Positions 16,440 to 23,738 of a stretch of DNA of 64,000 bases are shown here, piece by piece (within the stretch, counting starts at the first letter, position 1; every line of letters starts with the position of its first letter). Source of the stretch: DUOA01 sp012839095 (GTDB taxonomy: Bacteria > Bacillota > Clostridia > Caldicoprobacterales > DTU083); contig JBMNJE010000011.1 in NCBI GenBank assembly GCA_050951505.1, positions 62,001 to 126,000 of the forward strand, given 5' to 3'. A program made the translations under genes and the position numbers. The notes beneath the pieces were generated by a model that saw only the letters and a list, made by a program, of their open reading frames with translations, was not told the DNA's origin and did not search any database.

Positions 16440-17546
16440 ATGAATGGCAGGACAGTGAAAGAGTTGCTGGAATCCCGGAAACTGCCTCAGCTTCTCCGAT
16501 TTCAGGATGGCAGACGGGTTGTAACGGCAGAGGACTGGAGCATAAGAAAAGCCGAGATACTTGATTTACTGAGCAGGGAGGAATATGGAATACGCCCCAG
16601 GGCTCCTGTGTCAGTTTCATCAGAAATGAAAGAATGTGATGAACAGGCTTTTGCCGGCAAGGTAATACAGGAAAAGCGAACTCTGTCCATAGAAATGAAG
16701 AATGGACTTTTTTCATTTCCTTTTTATCTATTCATACCAAAAGGCATTGCCAATCCGATGACAATTGTATATATTGCTTTTCGTCCTGATATACCCGACA
16801 GATATTTCCCTGTTGAGGAGATTACGGATAATGGATTTGCAGCAGCAATGTTCTGCTATGAAGATATTGTGCCGGACAGGGAAAACGATTTTACAAAAGG
16901 TCTGGCAAAGTTTCTTATACCGTCAGGCCGGCGTAAGTCTGATGACCCGGGCAAACTTATGATGTGGGCATGGGCCGCTTCCAGGCTTATGGACTATCTT
17001 CAGACCCGCCAGGACCTAGATCGCAGCAACATAGCAGTAATGGGTCATTCCAGGCTGGGCAAAACCTCTCTTGTCGCTGCAGCCTACGATGAGCGGTTTG
17101 CTTTTGCTTTCCCGAATAATGCAGGCTGTTCCGGCGATGCCATTACCAGGGACAAGGAAGGTGAAGGGGTAGAACATATTACCAGGGTATTTCCCTACTG
17201 GTTCTGCCCGAATTACGGAAAGTATTCCGGAAAAGAAGATGAGATGCCCTTTGATCAGCACTTTCTGATAGCTGCTATAGCACCCAGATATGTTTGTGCC
17301 GGTGCAGCAGTTGAAGATACATGGGCTGATCCCGACAGTCAGTATTTGGGGATGGCTGCCGCTGATGAGGTATACAGCTTTCTTGGACATAAGGGGTTTG
17401 TTCACCCTGATCGGCTGCCGGAGGCGGGGGATGTATTCCATGAAGGCAGGCTTGGTTTTCATCTGCGGTCAGGGACGCATTTTCACAGCCGGTATGACTG
17501 GCAGAAATATATGGAGTTCATGAGAAAACACAGAATACAGGATTAG
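16440..17546 (+). CDS. CE15-like alpha/beta-hydrolase (glucuronoyl/acetylxylan esterase type)
   Basis: A 368-residue esterase. The nucleophile elbow GHSRLGKTSLVAAAYDERF matches the GxSRxGK signature of CE15 glucuronoyl esterases and relatives; AIAPRYVCAGAAVEDTWADP and the C-terminal GTHFHSRYDW supply the expected acidic residue and His. No signal peptide is present, so it is probably cytoplasmic and acts on imported oligosaccharides or other esters. ATG 16440 follows AAAAGGATGGTGACGA. The 8-oxoguanine glycosylase gene begins 28 nt after its stop, on the same strand. Confidence 0.78.
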   Translation: MNGRTVKELLESRKLPQLLRFQDGRRVVTAEDWSIRKAEILDLLSREEYGIRPRAPVSVSSEMKECDEQAFAGKVIQEKRTLSIEMKNGLFSFPFYLFIPKGIANPMTIVYIAFRPDIPDRYFPVEEITDNGFAAAMFCYEDIVPDRENDFTKGLAKFLIPSGRRKSDDPGKLMMWAWAASRLMDYLQTRQDLDRSNIAVMGHSRLGKTSLVAAAYDERFAFAFPNNAGCSGDAITRDKEGEGVEHITRVFPYWFCPNYGKYSGKEDEMPFDQHFLIAAIAPRYVCAGAAVEDTWADPDSQYLGMAAADEVYSFLGHKGFVHPDRLPEAGDVFHEGRLGFHLRSGTHFHSRYDWQKYMEFMRKHRIQD

Positions 17547-17574
17547 TAATCATTTGTCGAAGGAGTGCGGGGAT

Positions 17575-18450
17575 TTGGAGCTTGCTTACTGTGAGAACAC
17601 AGTCCTTATAAACGATGTAAGGGATTTTTGCCTTGAGCATATATTTGAGTGCGGACAGGCTTTTCGCTGGAATCCGGATCAAGGCGGTTATACAGGCGTG
17701 GTAAAGGATAAGGTAATACACGTCAAATATAATGAAGAGAAAAAGCTTTTGATCCTTGAAAACAGCACAATGCAGGATTATCATGAGATGTGGAGGCATT
17801 ATTTTGATTTGGACAGAGATTACGGCCGGCTTAAAAGAGAACTGGCTGCTGCCGACAAGGTTATGGAAGAGGCTGTTAAATACGGCCGGGGTATACGGGT
17901 TTTAAACCAGGATCCCTGGGAGACTTTGATCTCTTTTATTATTTCGGCCAACAATAACATAACAAGGATTAAGGGCATAATAGAGAGGCTGTCCGTGAAA
18001 TTTGGGAAAGAGATCTGTTTAAATGGCAGCATTTATTATACCTTTCCAACTCCGGAATCCTTGGCAGGCGCGGCAGAAGAGGATTTGAAGGCCTGTGGCT
18101 GCGGGTATCGCGGGCCTTATATAAAGAAAACAGCCGGAATGGTGGCCGACGGCATCATATCACCCGGTCAGCTGAAAAAGCTGCCATATGAAGAAGCCCA
18201 TAAAACTCTGCTGAGCTGTCCGGGAGTGGGGAATAAGGTAGCAGACTGCATTTTACTATATTCCATGGAAAAAACAGAAGCCTTTCCGGTGGATGTTTGG
18301 GTAAAACGGGTAATGGAATACTTCTATATGGGAGAAGAGGTTACCTCTGCCCGAATCAAAGCCTTTGCGGCAGAGCGGTTTGGAAAAGCTGCAGGTCTGG
18401 CCCAGCAATATCTCTTTTATTATGCCAGAGAGAAAAAAATCGGGAAGTAA
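17575..18450 (+). CDS. 8-oxoguanine DNA glycosylase (OGG1 type)
   Basis: A 291-residue bifunctional glycosylase/AP lyase of the OGG1 family, which excises 8-oxoguanine paired with C. The N-terminal beta domain has IFECGQAFRWNP; the helix-hairpin-helix SCPGVGNKVADCILL carries the catalytic Lys, and FPVDVWVKRVM the catalytic Asp. OGG1-type enzymes are typical of Clostridia. TTG 17575 is preferred because AAGGAG lies 9 nt upstream; a TTG at 17554 precedes that site. Its stop codon overlaps the ribosome binding site of the following DUF554 gene. Confidence 0.9.
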   Translation: MELAYCENTVLINDVRDFCLEHIFECGQAFRWNPDQGGYTGVVKDKVIHVKYNEEKKLLILENSTMQDYHEMWRHYFDLDRDYGRLKRELAAADKVMEEAVKYGRGIRVLNQDPWETLISFIISANNNITRIKGIIERLSVKFGKEICLNGSIYYTFPTPESLAGAAEEDLKACGCGYRGPYIKKTAGMVADGIISPGQLKKLPYEEAHKTLLSCPGVGNKVADCILLYSMEKTEAFPVDVWVKRVMEYFYMGEEVTSARIKAFAAERFGKAAGLAQQYLFYYAREKKIGK

Positions 18451-18463
18451 GGGGAAGATTGGT

Positions 18464-19177
18464 TTGTGGGGGACAGTTGTCAATGCTTTGGCTATTTTGG
18501 CAGGTTCCTTGCTGGGCTCTGTGATCCATATGGGTTCCGGCCTGGTACTTAGAAAGGGACTGCCTGAAGCATACAGTGACATTATTATGCAGGGAATCGG
18601 TTTATCCGTTGTAATTATTGGTGTCAAGGGTGCCTTGGAAACCCGGAATATGCTGCTGGTTATTATGAGTCTGGTAATAGGCGGCATCATAGGACAGGCA
18701 GCAGGCATAGAGAAGAAGCTGGATGCCATCGGCAATTATGCTCAGAGGAAGGTGGGAGGGGCTGAAAACAGCACCATTTCACAGGGCTTTGTATCTGCCA
18801 GTCTGATTTTTTGTGTAGGGGCCATGGCTATAGTAGGCTCTCTTGATGCAGGCCTGAAGGGGGATTATCAAACCCTGTATGCAAAATCCCTGTTGGACGG
18901 AATAACATCCATCGTTTTATCCTCCACACTGGGTATCGGTGTCGCTTTTTCATCTATTGCCGTGTTTGTTTATCAGGGAGCCATTACATTGGCTTCGGAA
19001 GCTCTTTCTCCTTTGCTGTCGGAAATTGTAATAGCAGAGATGACTGCGGTTGGGGGCATACTTATTATGGGAATAGGGCTGAATATGCTGAAAGTAAAGA
19101 AGTTTAATGTCGGAAATATGCTGCCTGCCATAGCGATACCGCCTATATATTATTTTTTAATCAAGATATTTAGTTGA
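18464..19177 (+). CDS. DUF554-family membrane protein
   Basis: A 237-residue protein with about seven hydrophobic helices. The start LWGTVVNALAILAGSLLG is diagnostic for DUF554 (YdfK/YqgA-like), as are FVSASLIFCVGAMAIVGSL and LDGITSIVLSSTLGIGVAFS. These are putative transporters or channels of unknown substrate. TTG 18464 has AAGGGGA (overlapping the previous stop) upstream; the longer reading from 18365 overlaps the glycosylase gene by 86 bp and is rejected. Confidence 0.85.
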   Translation: MWGTVVNALAILAGSLLGSVIHMGSGLVLRKGLPEAYSDIIMQGIGLSVVIIGVKGALETRNMLLVIMSLVIGGIIGQAAGIEKKLDAIGNYAQRKVGGAENSTISQGFVSASLIFCVGAMAIVGSLDAGLKGDYQTLYAKSLLDGITSIVLSSTLGIGVAFSSIAVFVYQGAITLASEALSPLLSEIVIAEMTAVGGILIMGIGLNMLKVKKFNVGNMLPAIAIPPIYYFLIKIFS

Positions 19178-19192
19178 GGCAGGATGCAGCAG

Positions 19193-19221
19193 TTGACAGT
19201 TTTTTCTGCTTTTGTTAAACT
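19193..19221 (+). promoter_or_regulatory. Probable promoter upstream of guaB
   Basis: TTGACA (19193-19198), 17 nt, then TAAACT (19216-19221). A weak hairpin lies between it and guaB (see next entry), leaving a leader of about 130 nt. Confidence 0.5.
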
Positions 19222-19263
19222 TACTGTTAATATTTATTTGGTCCTTGGAATATTAACTGATCT

Positions 19264-19291
19264 TTGCAGCAGAAATGCAGGCTGCTTTTTA
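19264..19291 (+). terminator. Weak hairpin with T run in the guaB leader
   Basis: GCAGC at 19266-19270 can pair with GCTGC at 19281-19285, followed by TTTTT. The stem is short. It could be the DUF554 terminator or an attenuator for guaB; no aptamer was recognised upstream. Confidence 0.35.
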
Positions 19292-19352
19292 TATATCTGC
19301 GGCAGAACTGTCAGACAGAAAACATAAAAATTAGAAAAGTAAAAGAAAGGAT

Positions 19353-20819
19353 GTGTTTCCCATTCGAGAGCTTGTTACAAGAGAAGGTTTAACCTTCGAC
19401 GATGTACTGTTGGTTCCCCAGCAATCGGATGTACTGCCCGGTGATGTAGATTTAACCACCCGGCTGACCAGGAAAATAAGTCTGAACATACCACTGATGA
19501 GCGCAGCGATGGATACAGTGACTGAGGCCAGGATGGCCATAGCAATCGCCCGGGAGGGCGGCGTTGGAATCATACACAAGAACATGTCCATTGAAGAACA
19601 GGCAGATCAGGTTGACAAAGTAAAACGTTCTGAGCACGGAGTAATAGTTGACCCCTTTTATCTTTCTGCAAATCATCTCTTGTCCGATGCCATGAGTCTC
19701 ATGGAAAAATACCGCATATCAGGTGTGCCTATCACAGAAAAGGGTAAATTGGTGGGCATTATCACCAACCGGGATATCCGCTTCGAAACAGACTTTACTA
19801 AAAAGATTGGAGAGGTCATGACATCCTCTAATCTGGTTACCGCTCCTGTAGGCACAACTCTGATGCAGGCTCAGGAGATACTGAGAAAATACAAAATAGA
19901 AAAGCTTCCTCTTGTTGATGAAAATGGAATGCTGAAAGGTTTGATTACGATTAAGGATATTGAGAAAACCATTCAATATCCTAATTCCGCCAAGGATCAG
20001 AGCGGACGCCTCCTGGTCGGTGCAGCTGTAGGCATTGCCAGGGATACCATGGAGAGAGTAGAAGCACTGATTCAGGCAAGCGTGGATGTGATTGCTGTTG
20101 ACACCGCTCACGGGCATTCAACCAATGTGGTCAACCTTGTCAAATCCATCAAGTCCAGATTTCCGGATTTGCAGCTTATCGCCGGTAATGTGGCAACGGC
20201 TGAGGCTGCCCGTGCATTGATTGAAGCGGGAGCCGACTGCATCAAGGTGGGCATAGGTCCCGGTTCCATTTGTACCACCCGTGTAGTGGCCGGCATCGGA
20301 GTGCCGCAAATTACCGCCATTTTTGATTGCGCCCGGGAAGCGGACAAATATGATATACCCATCATTGCAGACGGTGGAATCAAGTATTCCGGTGACATAA
20401 CAAAGGCAATAGCAGCCGGAGCAAGCGTAGTCATGGTGGGAAGCCTGCTGGCCGGTACGGAAGAAAGTCCTGGTGAAACTGAGATATACCAGGGACGTAG
20501 GTTCAAGGTTTATCGAGGAATGGGTTCCTTGGGCGCCATGGCATCAGGCAGCAAAGATCGCTATTTTCAGGAGGATGCCAGAAAACTGGTACCCGAGGGT
20601 GTGGAAGGCCGGGTGCCCTACAAAGGTCCCCTGTCTGATACTGTATTCCAGTTAATGGGCGGTCTGCGCTCCGGTATGGGCTATTGTGGAACGCCTTCCA
20701 TACAGGATCTCAGAACAAAATCCGTATTTATGAGAATTACAGGAGCGGGTCTGAAAGAAAATCATCCACATGATATCTATATTACCAAGGAAGCGCCCAA
20801 CTACAGCATAGGGATGTAA
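19353..20819 (+). CDS. guaB: Inosine-5'-monophosphate dehydrogenase
   Basis: A 488-residue IMPDH that oxidises IMP to XMP with NAD+, the first step of GMP synthesis. Residues 1-90 start the TIM barrel (LTFDDVLLVPQQSDVLP), two CBS domains occupy about 95-205, and the barrel resumes. The catalytic loop GPGSICTTRVV contains the Cys nucleophile, and the flap has the conserved Arg-Tyr region with GSKDRYFQE. Length and motifs are standard. The start is uncertain: GTG 19353 lies only 2 nt after AAAGAAAGG. The GMP synthase gene follows 31 nt later. Confidence 0.95.
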   Translation: MFPIRELVTREGLTFDDVLLVPQQSDVLPGDVDLTTRLTRKISLNIPLMSAAMDTVTEARMAIAIAREGGVGIIHKNMSIEEQADQVDKVKRSEHGVIVDPFYLSANHLLSDAMSLMEKYRISGVPITEKGKLVGIITNRDIRFETDFTKKIGEVMTSSNLVTAPVGTTLMQAQEILRKYKIEKLPLVDENGMLKGLITIKDIEKTIQYPNSAKDQSGRLLVGAAVGIARDTMERVEALIQASVDVIAVDTAHGHSTNVVNLVKSIKSRFPDLQLIAGNVATAEAARALIEAGADCIKVGIGPGSICTTRVVAGIGVPQITAIFDCAREADKYDIPIIADGGIKYSGDITKAIAAGASVVMVGSLLAGTEESPGETEIYQGRRFKVYRGMGSLGAMASGSKDRYFQEDARKLVPEGVEGRVPYKGPLSDTVFQLMGGLRSGMGYCGTPSIQDLRTKSVFMRITGAGLKENHPHDIYITKEAPNYSIGM

Positions 20820-20850
20820 CAGATCAAATCCATTGACAGGAGGAATACTA

Positions 20851-22170
20851 TTGAATCCGAAAGAAACGATTCTGATTCTGAGCCCGGGCGGACAATACAG
20901 CCAGGAGATTGCCCGAAGGGTGCGGGCGGCTAAAGTTTACAGCGAAATCCTTCCTTGTAACGTTTCTATTGCACGTATCCGGGATAAAGACCCGGCAGGA
21001 ATCATCCTTGTCGGAGCTCCTGCAGCTCAAAAAGAAGAAGGCGCACCAAGGATCAGCCCGGACATATTTGATATGGATGTACCTGTTCTCATTATTTCCT
21101 ATGATTCGCAGCCCACTAGCCTTGAATATGGCAGCAAGGTGACCATAAGAGAACATACAGAATGCAGCGATCAGGTTCTGGAAAGTTTCTTGTTTGACAC
21201 CTGCGGCTGTTCAGCTGAGTGGACCATGGGGAACTTTGTCCGCAGGTCTGTCAGGGCAATTAAGGAGCGTGTCGGAGATAAAAAGGTATTATGCGCCTTA
21301 TCAGGCGGGGTAGACAGCTCGGTAGCGGCAGTGCTGGTACATAAGGCAGTGGGCAGTAATCTGACCTGTATCTTTGTGGATCACGGTCTGCTGCGCAAAG
21401 GTGAAGGCGATCAGGTTGAGCGGACATTTAAAGAGTTGTTCAATCTGAATCTTATCAGGGTTAATGCTCAGGAACGCTTTTTAAACCGCTTGAGGGGCAT
21501 TACGGATCCTGAGGAAAAAAGAAAAATAATTGGTGAGGAATTTATTCGTGTCTTTGAGGAAGAGGCAAGAAAGATAGGCTCGGTGGACTATCTGGTTCAG
21601 GGTACCATTTACGCCGATGTGGTTGAAAGCGGTGTGGGAGATGCAGCTGTCATAAAGTCACATCACAATGTCGGTGGTCTGCCTGAGCATGTGGACTTCA
21701 GAGAGATTATAGAACCCCTGCGGGAACTGTTCAAAGACGAAGTCCGAATGGCAGGTGAGGAACTGGGTATCCCTGAAGAATTGGTATGGCGTCAGCCTTT
21801 TCCGGGCCCGGGTCTTGCCATTCGCATAATAGGCGATGTAACAGAAGATAAGCTTAAAATCCTGAGGGAAGCAGATGCGATCTTTCGGGACGAGATAGCA
21901 ACAGCAGGGCTAGACAGGGAAATATGGCAGTACTTTGCGGTTCTGACCGGTATGCGAAGCGTTGGAGTTTCGGGTGATGAAAGAACCTATGACTATACCA
22001 TTGCCCTTAGGGCGGTAACCAGCATTGATGCCATGACGGCAGAGTGGGCAAGAATCCCACATGATGTTCTGGAGAGAATTTCCAACCGCATTGTGAATGA
22101 GGTAGAACACGTAAACAGGGTGGTATATGATATAACAGGCAAGCCGCCAGCCACTATAGAGTGGGAGTAA
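20851..22170 (+). CDS. guaA: GMP synthase with degenerate, shortened glutaminase domain
   Basis: A 439-residue GMP synthase; typical two-domain enzymes are about 510. It aminates XMP to GMP. The ATP-pyrophosphatase domain is intact: SGGVDSS P-loop (residues 151-157), FVDHGLLRKGE, and the C-terminal dimerisation domain with FPGPGLAIRIIGD and KPPATIEWE. The N-terminal class I amidotransferase domain is reduced to about 120 residues: the nucleophile segment GxCYGxQ reads IISYDSQ (Ser83 for Cys), the ILSGGP loop reads ILVGAP, and the segment that should hold the His-Pro-Glu triad is missing between SKV and REHTEC. Free ammonia or another glutaminase must supply nitrogen. TTG 20851 follows ACAGGAGGAA. 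Confidence 0.93.
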   Translation: MNPKETILILSPGGQYSQEIARRVRAAKVYSEILPCNVSIARIRDKDPAGIILVGAPAAQKEEGAPRISPDIFDMDVPVLIISYDSQPTSLEYGSKVTIREHTECSDQVLESFLFDTCGCSAEWTMGNFVRRSVRAIKERVGDKKVLCALSGGVDSSVAAVLVHKAVGSNLTCIFVDHGLLRKGEGDQVERTFKELFNLNLIRVNAQERFLNRLRGITDPEEKRKIIGEEFIRVFEEEARKIGSVDYLVQGTIYADVVESGVGDAAVIKSHHNVGGLPEHVDFREIIEPLRELFKDEVRMAGEELGIPEELVWRQPFPGPGLAIRIIGDVTEDKLKILREADAIFRDEIATAGLDREIWQYFAVLTGMRSVGVSGDERTYDYTIALRAVTSIDAMTAEWARIPHDVLERISNRIVNEVEHVNRVVYDITGKPPATIEWE

Positions 22171-22226
22171 AGACCCGGTATTGGATAGAACAAAATATCA
22201 TTAGTTACCTGATTGTTAGGAAAAAC

Positions 22227-22264
22227 AATAACGCACTTCACATAACTAAGTGAGGTGCGTTATT
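22227..22264 (+). terminator. Probable guaBA terminator
   Basis: AATAACGCACTTCAC and GTGAGGTGCGTTATT form a 15-bp stem (one mismatch) around an 8-nt loop, followed by a modest T-rich stretch. Confidence 0.7.
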
Positions 22265-22401
22265 ACATTTATCATCTTGTTTTTAATGAATAGACATTGT
22301 CTCCAAATCGCCATGGCGGCAGTTCCGTATAGGTTTAAAATATCACACTTTACAAAAAAATAGTTAACAACAATACTTGACAGCTATCTATCATATAAAT
22401 G

Positions 22402-22430
22402 TTGACACATATCTAACTATGTAATAAACT
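22402..22430 (+). promoter_or_regulatory. Promoter with candidate ArsR-type operator
   Basis: TTGACA (22402-22407), 17 nt, then TAAACT (22425-22430). Between the boxes lies the inverted repeat ACATA-TCTAAC-TATGT (22407-22422). A repressor bound there would block RNA polymerase, fitting autoregulation by the downstream ArsR-type protein. A second TTGACA occurs at 22377. Confidence 0.5.
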
Positions 22431-22546
22431 ATTTACAAATATACTCATCTAATAATGGTTACTTGAGCAGTCATCTATTTAAAGATTGATTAAGAACAGA
22501 AGTTAGATGGAAGCAAGGAGCGATAATTATCAGCCTAAGTGAAAGA

Positions 22547-23731
22547 ATGCTAGTAAATGGTTCGCCTAATTTCTATATGGAAGCAGTTAATCTGATGGAT
22601 GACTATTTCCAATGGGCAAGAAAGAGTAAAGAGGAAGAAGATCAAATAAGGCCTTGGGAAGATGCGCATCTGGTTGATCATGCTGAGAATTTTACAATGT
22701 CTTCTTCCGAAATAGATACCTTATACAATGATGTTTATCAATTCCTGTTTAAATGTAAGAGAGATGCTGCAAAAATATTAAGTGCACGAAATGAATTGCA
22801 GCCATACTTCGATATAAAGCCGCCGGAGCATACCAAAGAGATGCCTGGTTTTCTGAAGACATCCCTTATCATGTCAGATGTTCAATCAACAGAAGAATTG
22901 ACCAGAGAAGAATTCATCACCTGTTGTCTTTTAGGATTGGATGATTTAGCAGATAGCTCACAATCAAACTATGAACTTGGCTCTCCTGAAGAACAGCAGG
23001 CATTGTATAAAAAGCTGGCTAATCCGGATTTTGATATGAATGAGATATTTCAATCGGTAAACGCCACGTCTTTATCCGATCAGGAGCAGATGATTCTGCT
23101 GCGCTTTTTCCAGAATATTGATGACTACTATGCGAAGGTAAAAAACACATTGCTTCAGCTTGAAGATATTTGCAGGCAGCATTTTGCTGCAGTTAGAAAT
23201 CGTTATGAAAAAATGATTAAAAAGCTGAAGACCGATGAAGGAAGAACCTTTTACAGGGATCTTATTGAACAGGCTCAATTTCATATAGAAGATTTCAGAA
23301 AAGACGATCCGATTTATCTGGAAGTTGGCATAATTGCTTATGGTTCGCTGTCTATCAGGTTTTCATCCTGGAACAGGCTCAGGCTCCGTATATCTGCCGG
23401 GCTTTTATTTGAGGACCTAAGCATGCTGGAGGACAAGGGTAAATATAGGGACAAGATGGCACAGCGTCAGCTGAAGGCTATTGCAGATCCAACCCGATAC
23501 AAAATTATTCGACAACTCTCCATTCGTCCTCACTATGTCCAGGAGCTTGCCGACTCAATGGATCTGACTGCTGCCACCCTTTCGCATCATCTGGCCCATT
23601 TGGTACAGGTGAGGCTTATAGGTATAAGGGTGGAAGGCAGAAAAAATTATTACAGCCTGAATTCAGAGGAACTGATTCAGCTCTCTGAAACACTCAGGCT
23701 TATGGCTGAAAGAAGTAAAATGGAGGGCTGA
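22547..23731 (+). CDS. ArsR-type winged-helix regulator with large N-terminal domain
   Basis: A protein of at least 394 residues. Residues 310-390 form an ArsR-like DNA-binding domain (AIADPTRYKIIRQLS, then VQELADSMDLTAATLSHHLAHL recognition region, then RKNYYSLN wing). The first 300 residues are acidic, mostly helical and of no recognised family. It precedes two ABC half-transporters by 7 bp and probably controls them. The start is uncertain: AAGGAG (22515-22520) lies 26 nt before ATG 22547 but 5-8 nt before in-frame ATT 22526 and ATC 22529, so a non-canonical start may add six or seven residues (ISLSER). Confidence 0.8.
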   Translation: MLVNGSPNFYMEAVNLMDDYFQWARKSKEEEDQIRPWEDAHLVDHAENFTMSSSEIDTLYNDVYQFLFKCKRDAAKILSARNELQPYFDIKPPEHTKEMPGFLKTSLIMSDVQSTEELTREEFITCCLLGLDDLADSSQSNYELGSPEEQQALYKKLANPDFDMNEIFQSVNATSLSDQEQMILLRFFQNIDDYYAKVKNTLLQLEDICRQHFAAVRNRYEKMIKKLKTDEGRTFYRDLIEQAQFHIEDFRKDDPIYLEVGIIAYGSLSIRFSSWNRLRLRISAGLLFEDLSMLEDKGKYRDKMAQRQLKAIADPTRYKIIRQLSIRPHYVQELADSMDLTAATLSHHLAHLVQVRLIGIRVEGRKNYYSLNSEELIQLSETLRLMAERSKMEG

Positions 23732-23738
23732 AATCCAG

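Larger units (their letters stand above)
22171..22546. other. Intergenic region between guaA and the ArsR-type gene
   Basis: A 376-bp AT-rich gap holding a strong hairpin (22227-22264), a promoter with an internal palindrome (22402-22430) and the AAGGAG of the downstream gene. Nothing else was recognised. Confidence 0.5.

Noticed and set aside
22377..22399. TTGACA with CATATAAAT considered as the ArsR-gene promoter
   Set aside because: The spacing is only about 11 nt; the pair at 22402-22430 has 17 nt.
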